This document shows, piece by piece, positions 48,342 through 58,992 of a stretch of DNA of 64,000 bases; position 1 is the first letter of the stretch, and each line of letters begins with the position of its first letter. The position numbers and the translations under genes are program-made. This DNA comes from Bradyrhizobium embrapense. GTDB lineage: Bacteria > Pseudomonadota > Alphaproteobacteria > Rhizobiales > Xanthobacteraceae. The stretch spans positions 1,116,001-1,180,000 of the forward strand of contig NZ_LFIP02000001.1 in NCBI RefSeq assembly GCF_001189235.2. Direction: 5' to 3'. The notes beneath the pieces were generated by a model that saw nothing but the letters and a program-made list of their open reading frames with translations, did no database searches and was not told where the DNA came from.

Positions 48342-49508
48342 ATGAAGCAATTGACGAAGCTCGTGGGATTGGCGGCGCTGCTGGGTATCGCGGCGACCCC
48401 GGCCATCGCGCAGGAGAAGATCAAGATCGGCGTGTTGGTGACGACCTCGGGCCCGGCCGCGGCGCTTGGCCAGCAAGTCCGCGACGGCTTTGCGCTCGCG
48501 ATCAAGGATCTCGGCGGCAAGATGGCCGGCCGCGATGTCGAGATCGTCAACGCCGACGACGAACTCAAGCCCGATGGCGCGGTCGTCAAGGTGCGCGGCC
48601 TGCTCGAGCGCGACAAGGTCGATTTCGTAGTCGGCCCGATCTTCTCCAACATCCTGCAGGCGATCCATCGCCCGGTCACCGACAGCAAGACCTTCCTGAT
48701 CAGCCCGAATGCCGGCCCCTCAAGCTATGCCGGCAAGGAGTGCAACCTGTTCTTCTATGTGACCTCGTACCAGAACGACCAGGTCCACGAGATCCTCGGC
48801 AAGGTGGCGCAGGACCGCGGCTACAAGCGCGTCTATTTGCTGGTGCCGAATTATCAGGCCGGCCGCGACTCCGTCGCAGGCTTCAAGCTCGACTACAAGG
48901 GCGAAATCGTCGAGGAATCCTACACGCCGCTGAACACGCTGGATTTCCAGCCCGAGCTGTCCAAGATCGCCGCGCTGAAACCTGACGCGTTGTTCACCTT
49001 CATGCCGGGCGGCATGGGCGTGAATCTCGTGAAGCAGTACAAGCAGGCCGGCGCCACCGTGCCGGTGCTCTCCGCCTTCACCGTCGACGAATCCACCCTG
49101 CCCGCACAGCAGGACGCCGCCGTCGGCATGTTCGGCGGCGCGAACTGGGCCCCGAACCTCGACAACCCCCAGAGCAAGAAGTTCGTCGCGGCCTATGAGG
49201 CGGCCTACAAGGGCGTGCCCGGCACCTACGCCATGCAGGCCTATGACGCGGCGCTGTTGATCGACAGCGCGGTCAAGGCCGTGAAGGGCGACCTTTCCAA
49301 CAAGGATGCCGTCGCCGCGGCGCTGAAGAAGGCCGACTTCACCTCGCTGCGCGGTAACTTCAAGTTCAACAACAACGGCTATCCGATCCAGGATTTCTAC
49401 CTCACCAAGGTCGCGAAGCGGCCGGACGGCAAATTCCAGACCGAGATCGTCGAAAAGGTGTTTTCGAATTATGGCGACCGCTACGCCAAGGACTGCGCGT
49501 CGAAGTAA
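48342..49508 (+). CDS. ABC substrate-binding protein for aromatic or branched compounds
   Basis: The 388-residue product has a signal peptide ending ATPAIAQ near residue 24 and a type I binding fold (IKIGVLVTTSGPAAALGQQ). It belongs to the Leu/Ile/Val-type group, many members of which bind aromatic acids. GGGGGAGAG precedes the ATG. No permease or ATPase of this type is close, so it relies on other genes. A cupin follows after 15 bp, and it diverges from marR. Confidence 0.87.
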   Translation: MKQLTKLVGLAALLGIAATPAIAQEKIKIGVLVTTSGPAAALGQQVRDGFALAIKDLGGKMAGRDVEIVNADDELKPDGAVVKVRGLLERDKVDFVVGPIFSNILQAIHRPVTDSKTFLISPNAGPSSYAGKECNLFFYVTSYQNDQVHEILGKVAQDRGYKRVYLLVPNYQAGRDSVAGFKLDYKGEIVEESYTPLNTLDFQPELSKIAALKPDALFTFMPGGMGVNLVKQYKQAGATVPVLSAFTVDESTLPAQQDAAVGMFGGANWAPNLDNPQSKKFVAAYEAAYKGVPGTYAMQAYDAALLIDSAVKAVKGDLSNKDAVAAALKKADFTSLRGNFKFNNNGYPIQDFYLTKVAKRPDGKFQTEIVEKVFSNYGDRYAKDCASK

Positions 49509-49523
49509 AGATCAGGAGGAAAC

Positions 49524-49982
49524 ATGACGATGAAAGACGAGATCGCCGGCATCACACGCGCCAATGAGGGCATCCAGGGCATTTCCTGGAGCATCCTCGG
49601 CCAGACCTACGTGCCGAAGAGCCGCACCGAGCATTCCTTCTCCTGGCACGCCACCTTCCCGCCGGGCACCTTCGTGCCGCCGCACATCCATCCCGACCAG
49701 GACGAGTATCTCTATATCCTCGAAGGCAAGCTCGACTTCATGCTCGACGGCGCCGATGAATCAGCGACACCCGGCGATCTGGTGCGCCTGCCGATGGGCA
49801 AGCCGCACGGCATCTTCAACAAGTCCCAGCAACCGGCAAAGACGCTGTTCTGGGTGTCGCCGACCCGCCGGCTGTACGACCTGTTCTGGGCGATCCACAA
49901 CATGAAGGAGCAGAACCCGGATGACGTGGTGCGGCTCGCCGCCGAGCACAACATCCACTTCCTGCCGCCGCCCCCGGCGTAG
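49524..49982 (+). CDS. Single-domain cupin
   Basis: The 152-residue protein has both cupin motifs: PPHIHPDQDEYLYILEGKLDF near residue 52 and GDLVRLPMGKPHGIFN near residue 88. Two histidines, a glutamate and a last histidine are in place for a metal site. Function could be binding or a dioxygenase/isomerase step. It is transcribed with the binding-protein gene, in a cluster for aryl-CoA degradation. Confidence 0.82.
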   Translation: MTMKDEIAGITRANEGIQGISWSILGQTYVPKSRTEHSFSWHATFPPGTFVPPHIHPDQDEYLYILEGKLDFMLDGADESATPGDLVRLPMGKPHGIFNKSQQPAKTLFWVSPTRRLYDLFWAIHNMKEQNPDDVVRLAAEHNIHFLPPPPA

Positions 49983-49990
49983 GACTTCGC

Positions 49991-50076
49991 CGTCATTGCG
50001 AGGAGCGAAGCGACGAAGCAATCCATCGTTACGCGATCGCTGAAAGATGGATTGCTTCGCTTCGCTCGCAATGACG
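49991..50076. repeat. REP-like palindromic repeat, full copy
   Basis: The left arm CGTCATTGCGAGGAGCGAAG... and right arm ending TTCGCTCGCAATGACG form a near-perfect long hairpin around GATGGATTGCTTCG. A diverged copy is at 21352-21433. It lies between convergent genes (cupin and flavin monooxygenase) and may serve as terminator. Confidence 0.85.
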
Positions 50077-50096
50077 AGGATAGGCCGCGGAATCCC

Positions 50097-51338
50097 CTAC
50101 TGCCGCGCCACCACGCGCGCGGCGAAGCCGGCCTTCGCGGCATAGCCGCGCACGATCGCCTCGCGCGCCTCGTAGTTGAGAATGGTGTCGACGTCGGTAA
50201 AGCCCTGCGGCGCGAGTTGCTCGACGGCGTCGATCACGCCCTCCGGTCCGCCGCGCCGGTTGGAGGCGACGATGTCGGCGGTCATCGGCAGCCGCTGCCG
50301 CTCATAGGCCGCCAGGGCTTGGCGCGGATGCTCGGCCCGCGCCAGCATGTCGGCGAGGCAGCGTGCATCGAGAATGGCCTGCGACGCGCCGTTCGAGCCG
50401 ACCGGATACATCGGGTGCGCGGCGTCGCCGAGCAGCGTGACGCTGCCGCTCGACCAATAGGGCAGCGGATCGCGGTCGCAGCACGGATACTCCCAGAACT
50501 CAGGCGTCGCGTTGATCAGGCCGGCGAAGTCGACCTGCGGGATCGTGAAGCTCGTGACATAGGGCATCATCTCGTCGCGCCGGCCGGGATTGGACCAGCC
50601 CTCGCGGCGCGGCGGCGGCGAGGAGCCGTCGCCGATCCGCACCAGCACCGCCCAGTTGGTGAGGCGGCTTGCCGGGCTCGAGCCCGGCGCGATCGGATAG
50701 ATCACGGCCTTGGCGTTCAAGCCGCCCGCGATGATCATCGACCGGCCGGTCAGGAAGGCCGGCCAATCGGTGGCGCCGCGCCACAGCATCAAGCCGTTCC
50801 AGCACGGCCCGCCTTCATCCGGAAACAGAGTCTGCCGCACCTTGGAGTGGATGCCGTCGGCGCCGATCAGGATGTCGCCGCGCGCGGTGTGTACGTGGCT
50901 GCCGCTGCGATCGAAGAAATACGCCGAGACGCCGCCCTCGTCCTGCGTGAAGGAGCCGAGCCGGCAGCCGGTGCGGATCGCATCCGCGCCGAGCCGCTCG
51001 ATCACGGCCTGATGGATCACGCTTTGCAGGCGGCCGCGATGGATCGAGAATTGCGGCACGTCGTGGCCGGCATCGAGCCCGCGCTTCTCGTGCCAGACCT
51101 GCTGGCCATGCCGCGTCAGATAGAACAGCTCATAAGTGCGGATCGCGACGTCGTCGAGCCTGTCGAGCAGACCAAGCCCCGCCAGTTCGCGGATCGCATG
51201 CGGCAAGGTGTTGATGCCGACGCCGAGCTCGCGGATCGTCTCCGACTGCTCGTACAGCTCGCAGCTTATGCCGCGCGAGCGCAGCATCAGCGCAGTGGTG
51301 AGGCCTCCGATGCCGCCTCCGACGATAATCGCCTTCAT
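50097..51338 (-). CDS. PhzS-like class A FAD monooxygenase
   Basis: The 413-residue enzyme has the FAD loop IVGGGIGGLTTALML at the start, an ADGIHSKVR segment near residue 165 and LLGDAAHPMYPVGSNGASQ near residue 295. The pattern ELGVGINTLPHA and FSIHRGRLQ follows PhzS, a phenazine-carboxylate hydroxylase, more than salicylate hydroxylases. The substrate here is unknown; an aromatic ring of the pathway is likely. Upstream lies a 310-bp gap with a repeat. Confidence 0.85.
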   Translation of the reverse strand: MKAIIVGGGIGGLTTALMLRSRGISCELYEQSETIRELGVGINTLPHAIRELAGLGLLDRLDDVAIRTYELFYLTRHGQQVWHEKRGLDAGHDVPQFSIHRGRLQSVIHQAVIERLGADAIRTGCRLGSFTQDEGGVSAYFFDRSGSHVHTARGDILIGADGIHSKVRQTLFPDEGGPCWNGLMLWRGATDWPAFLTGRSMIIAGGLNAKAVIYPIAPGSSPASRLTNWAVLVRIGDGSSPPPRREGWSNPGRRDEMMPYVTSFTIPQVDFAGLINATPEFWEYPCCDRDPLPYWSSGSVTLLGDAAHPMYPVGSNGASQAILDARCLADMLARAEHPRQALAAYERQRLPMTADIVASNRRGGPEGVIDAVEQLAPQGFTDVDTILNYEAREAIVRGYAAKAGFAARVVARQ

Positions 51339-51648
51339 CGTCCCTTACTCCACTCACAACAGGACGCGTTTACGCTTGGATACAGGGTCGCATGGCCCGT
51401 TGCCCGACCGCAAGCGGCTTTGTCGCCCGGGACCTGGAGTGGCCTGCGATGATTGGGCTTAGGCTTAACGTTGCTTCAGCGAACTCCAATCTATCCCGTC
51501 ACCCCCGCGCAAAGGCTCCGCCCTTGTCGCTGGAGGAGCGCGGAACGCGCGTCTCGAAGGGTCGACGGCCACAAGCCGGGCCGTGCATCCTTCGAGACGC
51601 CGCTTCGCGGCTCCTCAGGATGACGGGATTGGCGACGGCTCATCCTCA
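51339..51648. other. 310-bp intergenic stretch with a palindromic repeat
   Basis: Between the flavin monooxygenase start and the ridA stop. It contains an inverted repeat at 51533-51616 (GAGGAGCGCGGAACGCGCG with CGCCGCTTCGCGGCTCCTC, and GTCTCGAAGG with CCTTCGAGAC), a type of interspersed element I recall from Bradyrhizobium. No supported gene was seen. The monooxygenase promoter is expected in 51339-51480. Confidence 0.65.
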
Positions 51649-52044
51649 TCAATCCGGCACCACGGCGATGGCCTGGATTTCCACCTTGGCGCGGTCCTCG
51701 ATCAGCCCGGCAACCTGGATCGCGGTCATCGCCGGAAAGCGCCGGCCGATCACGTCGCGATAGACCGCGCCGATCTCCTTCAGCCGCGCGGAATATTCCT
51801 TGCGGTCGAGCAAGAACCAGGTCATCGACACGATGTGCTCGGGCCCGGCGCCGCCGGCGGCGGCGACCGCGACGATGTTGCGCAGGGTCTGGCCGATCTG
51901 CGCGACGAGATCGTCGGTCTCGAACACGCATTGCCCGTTCCAGCCGATCTGGCCCGCGATGAAAATCTGTTTGCCGCGCGCGGCCATGCCGTTGGCGTAG
52001 CCGATCGGCTTCGCCCATCCTTCCGGTTGCAGGATCTCGATCAT
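51649..52044 (-). CDS. RidA-family enamine/imine deaminase
   Basis: The 131-residue protein is of the RidA/YjgF family: YANGMAARGKQIFIAGQIGWN, then AVAAAGGAGPEHIVSMTWFL and a C-terminal VAGLIEDRAKVEIQAIAVV with the acidic residue of the active cleft. RidA proteins hydrolyse reactive enamines to ketones and ammonia. I chose the ATG at 52044, which is 1 bp from the enoyl-CoA hydratase stop. It is translated with the CoA pathway genes. Confidence 0.87.
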   Translation of the reverse strand: MIEILQPEGWAKPIGYANGMAARGKQIFIAGQIGWNGQCVFETDDLVAQIGQTLRNIVAVAAAGGAGPEHIVSMTWFLLDRKEYSARLKEIGAVYRDVIGRRFPAMTAIQVAGLIEDRAKVEIQAIAVVPD

Positions 52045-52045
52045 C

Positions 52046-52885
52046 TCAATTGCCCTCGAAGGCGGGTTTCTGTTTGGCGGCGAAGGCCTCGAAGGCGCGG
52101 CGGAAGTCACCCGTCACCATGCAGATCGCCTGCGCCTGCGCTTCCGACTCGATCATCTCGTCGACGCCCATCGCCCATTCCTGGTTGAACATCGTCTTCG
52201 TCACGCCATGCGCGAACCACGGCCCGTCCGCGAGCGAGCGCGCCAGCTCGTGCGCGGCGGCGGCAAGCTCCGTTGGCGGCACCAGCCGGTTGTGGAAACC
52301 CCAGGCAAAACCTTCGTCGGCACTCATGGCGCGGCCGGTGTAGAGCAGATCGGCGGCGCGGCCCTGCCCGATCACGCGCGGCAACAATCCGCACGCGCCC
52401 ATGTCGGCGCCGGCGAGGCCGACGCGGGTGAACAGGAAGGCGGTCTTGGCCTGCGGCGTCGCCAGCCTGAGGTCCGACGCCAGCGCCAGCATCGCGCCGG
52501 CCCCAGCGCAGATGCCGTCGATCGCAGCGACGATGATCTGCGGGCACTTGCGCATCGCCCGCACCACCTCACCGGTCATCCGGGTGAAGGCGAGCAGGTC
52601 CGGCATCCCCATCCGCGTCAACGGCTCGATGATCTCGAACACATCTCCGCCGGAGCAGAAATTGCCCTCGGCGCCGGTCAGCACGATGGCGCGGACATCG
52701 GAGGCGTATTTGAGATTGGTGAAGAGGTCGCGCAGCTCTTCATAGGACTCGAAGGTCAACGGGTTCTTCTTGTCCGGCCGGTTCAGCGTGATCGTCGCGA
52801 CGCGGCCGCTGGCGTCGACCTGCCAGCGGAAGTGCTTTGCGGGATAATCCTTGAACGGACGGAGCTTTGCTTTCATCTCGGACAT
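52046..52885 (-). CDS. Enoyl-CoA hydratase/isomerase family protein
   Basis: The 279-residue crotonase-fold enzyme has the oxyanion-hole segments [15 protein letters not shown] near residue 72 and [23 protein letters not shown] near residue 118. In aerobic aryl-CoA pathways such enzymes hydrate or open the dearomatised ring. AAGGA 7 bp upstream supports the ATG at 52885; the open frame reaches further but overlaps the SDR gene. It follows the SDR gene by 11 bp. Confidence 0.87.
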   Translation of the reverse strand: MSEMKAKLRPFKDYPAKHFRWQVDASGRVATITLNRPDKKNPLTFESYEELRDLFTNLKYASDVRAIVLTGAEGNFCSGGDVFEIIEPLTRMGMPDLLAFTRMTGEVVRAMRKCPQIIVAAIDGICAGAGAMLALASDLRLATPQAKTAFLFTRVGLAGADMGACGLLPRVIGQGRAADLLYTGRAMSADEGFAWGFHNRLVPPTELAAAAHELARSLADGPWFAHGVTKTMFNQEWAMGVDEMIESEAQAQAICMVTGDFRRAFEAFAAKQKPAFEGN

Positions 52886-52896
52886 GATGTGTTCCT

Positions 52897-53676
52897 TCAC
52901 CCGGTAAAGACCTCGCCGCCGGCGACAGCGACGGCTTGTCCGTTGATTGACGATGCGCCTTCGGATGCGAGCCAGAGGACGGCGTCGGCGACCTCCTCCG
53001 GCGTCACCAGCCGTTGCATCGGATTGACCTTGGCGAGCGCAGCCCGCGCCTCCTGCTCGCTGCGCCCGGTCTTGGCGACGATGTTGGCGGCGGCATCGGC
53101 CACCAGCGGCGTGTCGGTATAGCCGGGACAGACCGCATTCACGGTGACGCCGCGCCGCGCATATTCCAGTGCCAGCGAGCGCGTCAGGCCAACGACGCCG
53201 TGCTTGGCGGCGACGTAGGCCGACACATAAGCGTAACCCGTGAGGCCCGCGGTCGAGGCCACATTGATCACCCGCCCGCGACCGCGATGCGCCATCCCGG
53301 GCAGCACCGTCTGCGTCACCAGGAACACGCTGGAGAGGTTGCTCGCCAGCATATCCGCCCACAGCGCGGTATTCGTCTTGTCAAACGGCGCGCTGCCGGC
53401 CTTACCGGCATTGTTGACGAGGATATCGATCGGGCCGGCTGCAGCCTCGATATCGGCGATCCCCCTGGTCACCGCGGCCTCATCAGTCACATCGATCGAC
53501 ACAACGGCGCCAGCCTGCTTGCCGAGCGATGCTGCCGTCGCCTTCAGCGCATCGATCCGGCGCCCGGCAACGCTGACGCGCACGCCGGCCTTCGCGAGTG
53601 CGATCGCGGTCGCGGCGCCGATCCCGGAACCGGCACCGGTGACGAGCGCATGGGCGTTCGGCCAGAACCGTGTCAT
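52897..53676 (-). CDS. Short-chain dehydrogenase (3-hydroxyacyl-CoA dehydrogenase type)
   Basis: The 259-residue SDR has the NAD(P) loop [12 protein letters not shown] near residue 14, NNAGKAG near residue 89, and the catalytic Ser-Tyr-Lys as [20 protein letters not shown]. It probably oxidises a hydroxy group of the CoA intermediate made by the hydratase. Its ATG overlaps the fused monooxygenase stop by 4 bp. Confidence 0.87.
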   Translation of the reverse strand: MTRFWPNAHALVTGAGSGIGAATAIALAKAGVRVSVAGRRIDALKATAASLGKQAGAVVSIDVTDEAAVTRGIADIEAAAGPIDILVNNAGKAGSAPFDKTNTALWADMLASNLSSVFLVTQTVLPGMAHRGRGRVINVASTAGLTGYAYVSAYVAAKHGVVGLTRSLALEYARRGVTVNAVCPGYTDTPLVADAAANIVAKTGRSEQEARAALAKVNPMQRLVTPEEVADAVLWLASEGASSINGQAVAVAGGEVFTG

Positions 53677-55988
53677 GCCTTCACTCCCGCAGCGGCGCGT
53701 TCGAGATGGGCCTCGTATTGCGACTTGCCCGACAGATACTGCTTCGGCCAGGCGATCTGCTTGACGCCGATCTTCGCGGCCTCATGCAGCGTCCATGCGG
53801 GATCGGCGAGATGCGGCCGCGCGATGGCGCAGAGATCGGCGCGGCCGGCGGCGATGATCGAGTTGGCGTGATCGGCCTCCGAGATCGCGCCGACCGCGAT
53901 GGTGGCGATGCCGACCTCGTTGCGGATCTTGTCGGCGAACGGCGTCTGGTACAGCCGGCCATAGATCGGATGGTCGTCGGCCCAGACCTGGCCCGAGGAG
54001 CAATCGATCAGGTCGGCACCCGCCGCCTTGAACAGTTTTGCGAAAGCCAGCGCATCCTCGGGCGTGTTGCCGCCCTCGGCCCAGTCGTGACAGGACAGGC
54101 GGACCGACATCGGCTTGTCCTCCGGCCACACCGCACGGATCGCGCGAAATACTTCCAGCGGATAACGCGCGCGGTTCTCGATCGATCCGCCATAGTCGTC
54201 GGTGCGGCGGTTGGTCAGCGGCGACAGAAAGCTGGACAGCAGATAGCCGTGGGCGCAGTGCAGCTCCAGAATATCGAAGCCGGCGCTGGCGGCGCGCCTG
54301 GCGGCAGCGACGAACTGCTCGCGCACCTCGTCCATCTCGGCGCGGCTCATCGGCTCCGGGATCTGGCCATCGGGCAGATAGGGCACCGGTGAGGCCGACA
54401 CCAGCGGCCAGTTATGGTCAGGCAGCGGCTCGTCCATGCCTTCCCAGGCGACGCGGGTCGAGCCCTTGCGGCCAGCATGGCCGAGCTGGATGCCGATCCG
54501 CGCCTCTGAATTGCGGTGCACGAACTCGACGATGCGCTTGTAGGCCACAGCCTGCGCGTCGTTCCACAGACCGCAGCAGCCGGGCGTGATCCGCGCCTCC
54601 GGCGAGACGCAGGTCATCTCGGTGAACAGGAGGCCGGCGCCGCCAAGCGCGCGGGAGCCGAAGTGCACCAGGTGAAAATCGTTCGGCACGCCCTCCTCCG
54701 CCGAGTACATCGCCATCGGCGAGACGATGATCCGGTTGTGCAGCGACAGGCCACGAATCTGGAACGGCGTCAGCATCGGCGGCGTGACGCGGTCGTTGGT
54801 GGCGGGCACGCCGCTGCGCTCTGCAAACCAGCGCTCATAGCCTTCGAGCCAGGTCTTGTCGCGCAGTCGCAGGTTCTCGTGGCTGATGCGCTGCGAGCGG
54901 GTCAGCAGCGAGTACATGAACTGCTCCGGCTCGAGCGTGTCGGCGTAGCGTGAGCCGACCACTTCGAACCATTCCATCGCGTTGCGCGCGGCGTTCTGGA
55001 TCCGCGCCACGTCGACCCGTCGCAGCTCCTCGTAAGCCTTCAGCACGGCCGGAATGCTGTCCTTGGTCGCGCCGTGGATCTTGAACTGGTTGGTCAGCTC
55101 GATCGCATCTTCCAGCGCGAGCTTGGTGCCCGAGCCGATCGCGAAATGCGCGGTATGGGCGGCATCGCCCATCAGCACGACATGGCTGTTGCCGTTGAAC
55201 GCGGTCCACTTGCCGCAGATCAGCCGCGGAAACGACAGCCAGGCCGAACCGCGCAGATGCCGCGCGTTGGAGACCAGATGATGCCCCTCGAGGATTTCCG
55301 CGAACACCTTCTCGCAGAAGGCGATGGACTCGGCCTGATCCATCTTGTCGAGGCCGTGGGCGAAATAGGCCTCCTCGGTTGTCTCGACGATGAAGGTCGC
55401 CGCGCCCTCCTCGAACTTGTAGATGTGCGCCTGGAACCAGCCATGCTCGGTCTTGCGGAAGTCGAAGGTGAAGGCATCGAAGGGACGGTTGGTGCCGAGC
55501 CAGATATAGCGGTTCGGCCGCATCAGCATGTCGGGCTGGAAAGTCTCGGCGTATTTGGCGCGGATCTTCGAGTTCACGCCGTCGCAGGCCACGATCAGGT
55601 CGGCGTCGGGGAATTCGAGGTCGGAATCGACCTCGCGTTCGAAGATCAATTCGACGCCGAGTTCCTCGGCCCGCGCTTGCAGGATATTGAGCAGCCGCTT
55701 GCGGCCGATGCCAACGAAGCCATGGCCGGTGGTGCGCATCCGCCGGCCCTTGATCAGGACCTCGATGTCATCCCAGTGGTTGAAGGCCTGCTCGATCGCG
55801 TCGGCGGTGACTGGGTCCCATTTGCGCATGTTGTCCATGGTCGCATCGGAAAACACCACGCCGAAGCCGAACGTGTCGTAGGGCCGGTTGCGCTCGACCA
55901 CCGAGATCTGGTGCGCGGGATCCAGCATCTTCATCAGGACGCCGAAGTAGAGCCCGGCCGGCCCGCCTCCAATGCAAACGATGCGCAT
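53673..55988 (-). CDS. Bifunctional aryl-CoA monooxygenase/ene-reductase (2-aminobenzoyl-CoA or salicylyl-CoA type)
   Basis: The 771-residue fusion joins two flavoenzymes. Residues 1 to about 390 form a class A FAD monooxygenase ([34 protein letters not shown] near residue 285). From about 400 on it is an Old Yellow Enzyme barrel ([44 protein letters not shown]). This is the layout of Azoarcus 2-aminobenzoyl-CoA monooxygenase/reductase, which hydroxylates and reduces the ring. A salicylyl-CoA 5-hydroxylase is the alternative. The ATG at 55988 lies 61 bp from an operator-like palindrome. Confidence 0.9.
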   Translation of the reverse strand: MRIVCIGGGPAGLYFGVLMKMLDPAHQISVVERNRPYDTFGFGVVFSDATMDNMRKWDPVTADAIEQAFNHWDDIEVLIKGRRMRTTGHGFVGIGRKRLLNILQARAEELGVELIFEREVDSDLEFPDADLIVACDGVNSKIRAKYAETFQPDMLMRPNRYIWLGTNRPFDAFTFDFRKTEHGWFQAHIYKFEEGAATFIVETTEEAYFAHGLDKMDQAESIAFCEKVFAEILEGHHLVSNARHLRGSAWLSFPRLICGKWTAFNGNSHVVLMGDAAHTAHFAIGSGTKLALEDAIELTNQFKIHGATKDSIPAVLKAYEELRRVDVARIQNAARNAMEWFEVVGSRYADTLEPEQFMYSLLTRSQRISHENLRLRDKTWLEGYERWFAERSGVPATNDRVTPPMLTPFQIRGLSLHNRIIVSPMAMYSAEEGVPNDFHLVHFGSRALGGAGLLFTEMTCVSPEARITPGCCGLWNDAQAVAYKRIVEFVHRNSEARIGIQLGHAGRKGSTRVAWEGMDEPLPDHNWPLVSASPVPYLPDGQIPEPMSRAEMDEVREQFVAAARRAASAGFDILELHCAHGYLLSSFLSPLTNRRTDDYGGSIENRARYPLEVFRAIRAVWPEDKPMSVRLSCHDWAEGGNTPEDALAFAKLFKAAGADLIDCSSGQVWADDHPIYGRLYQTPFADKIRNEVGIATIAVGAISEADHANSIIAAGRADLCAIARPHLADPAWTLHEAAKIGVKQIAWPKQYLSGKSQYEAHLERAAAGVKA

Positions 55989-56048
55989 GGCGTTCTCCCG
56001 TTGGCTTCGGCAGATCGGGCAGGTTCCTGCCGTTGGCCGACGCGGCAT

Positions 56049-56070
56049 ATTATTTTATACTTAAAATAAT
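56049..56070. promoter_or_regulatory. MarR-type operator upstream of the fused monooxygenase gene
   Basis: Perfect 9-bp arms ATTATTTTA and TAAAATAAT around TACT. The inner 16 bp are identical to the site at 46680-46695. It lies 61 bp from the start of the minus-strand operon for the fused monooxygenase, SDR, hydratase and RidA genes. Confidence 0.8.
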
Positions 56071-56100
56071 TGTCAAGGCCGGGGTGAGCCACGCCCACGG

Positions 56101-56310
56101 CTGTCATCGCCCGGCCTTGACCGGGCGATCCAGTATTCCGGAGGCAGTCGTGATTGAACCGATAGGCCGCGGCGTACCGGATCGCCCGCCTTCGCGGGCG
56201 ATGACAGCGGGGATACGCCGGTCATTGCGGGCAGCCCAAAGGGCTGAGCCCGGAATCCGTGCGCGGCGCAATGGATTCCGTACTCTCGCTTCGCGAGCCC
56301 CGGAATGACG
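56101..56310. repeat. Tandem palindromic interspersed repeats
   Basis: Two adjacent repeat units fill most of the 347-bp gap 55989-56335. One has 13-bp perfect arms CTGTCATCGCCCG (56101) and CGGGCGATGACAG (56195). The other runs from GTCATTGCGGG (56221) to CCGGAATGACG (56300-56310). No gene is seen here. They separate the aryl-CoA operon promoter from the end of the sugar-type ABC operon. Confidence 0.7.
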
Positions 56311-56335
56311 AGAGGGAGAGGTCCGCCGCGCGGCC

Positions 56336-57870
<1,535 letters not shown>

Positions 57871-57874
<4 letters not shown>

Positions 57875-58992
57875 CGCAGCTCTCCCGTGTAGCGCAGCAG
57901 CCGTCCGGCGCCGCGCGCCGCGATCACGATGCCCGACGGCGTCGCGCAGGCGGCGGTGATACCGTGGAAGCGACCGCCGGCGCGGCTGTGCAGGCTGTCG
58001 CTGGCCTCCCCCTCGGCGTCGAGATGCACCAGCAGGCCATAGGAGCGCGGCGGCGCCCAGGGCTTCTGGATGCCGAGCGCCTTTACCCCGCCGATCTGCA
58101 TCGGCTCCAGGCAATCGCTGCCGCCGGCGAGCGCCGGCGCCACCCAGTATTCGGGCGGCATCGTCGCCATCATCTCCTCGCGGAAGTCGTCTTCCTTGAG
58201 CACGAACTCGATCAGATGCGTGCGGCGCGCAAACATGCCGAGCAGCACCCCGCCATGGCCGTCCGGATGCAGCCGTGCCGGATAGCCCGGCATGTTGGCG
58301 GCGATGGTCTCGCGCGGACCAAGCCCAGCGCCAGTTAGTGCGAACCGGCTGAGGCGATGCCCCCAGCTCTCGGTGAGCCACAGGCTCTTGCCGTCGGCCG
58401 AAACCATCACGCCGTAGGGATATGGCAGGTCGCGCAACAGCACCTGGGGATTGTCGAGGCCAGCGCCGCAGCTGATCAGACGGCCACCGGCACGCTTCTC
58501 CATCAGGTCGTGCCTCCACTCGCTCGGGCGGCGGCCGGCGCTGCCTTCGACGGCGTAGATGCGGCCATCGGGTGCCGCGGTGACCGACAGCAGCCCGGCG
58601 AGCGCACCGCCGCCGGCGGCCTCCAGCCAGCGCGGCGCGGGCTTGGCGGGATCGATCGCGGCAAGCCCTCTGCCCGCGACGCAGACCAGAAGGCGGCCGT
58701 CCGGATGCAGCGCGAGCCCGCCGGCCTCATCCTCGAACTCGGCAATCACCGTGCGATTGGAGAAATCCGCGCCGCTGAGCTTCAGCACTTGACGGCCGGC
58801 GGAAACGAAGATCGCGCCGTCGCCGGCGGCGATGACGTCGTCGACGCCGGGTAGCGGCTCGCCGATCGGCATCGCGGTGTCGAGCCGGTCGTTCGGGCTC
58901 AGCGCGCCGTCGAGCGGCGGGATCGCGTTCTGGCCGCCGTCGCGGTCGATGACGCTGCGGATGTCGCGCAGCAGATGATCGAAAAAACCCAT
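57871..58992 (-). CDS. SMP-30/strictosidine-synthase-like beta-propeller
   Basis: The 373-residue protein has the repeating strands of a six-bladed SMP-30/gluconolactonase or strictosidine-synthase-like propeller: LALHPDGRLLVCVAGRGL, then LPYPYGVMVSADGKSLWLTE and AACATPSGIVIAARGAGRLL. No signal peptide is seen. Such enzymes often open lactones. It sits between the ATPase and a permease that carries a second propeller; the overlaps are 4 bp and 1 bp. Confidence 0.8.

Noticed and set aside
53673..55988. The fused monooxygenase/ene-reductase as an artefact of two genes
   Set aside because: The fusion is the normal form of the known 2-aminobenzoyl-CoA monooxygenase/reductase, so it is not novel in itself.
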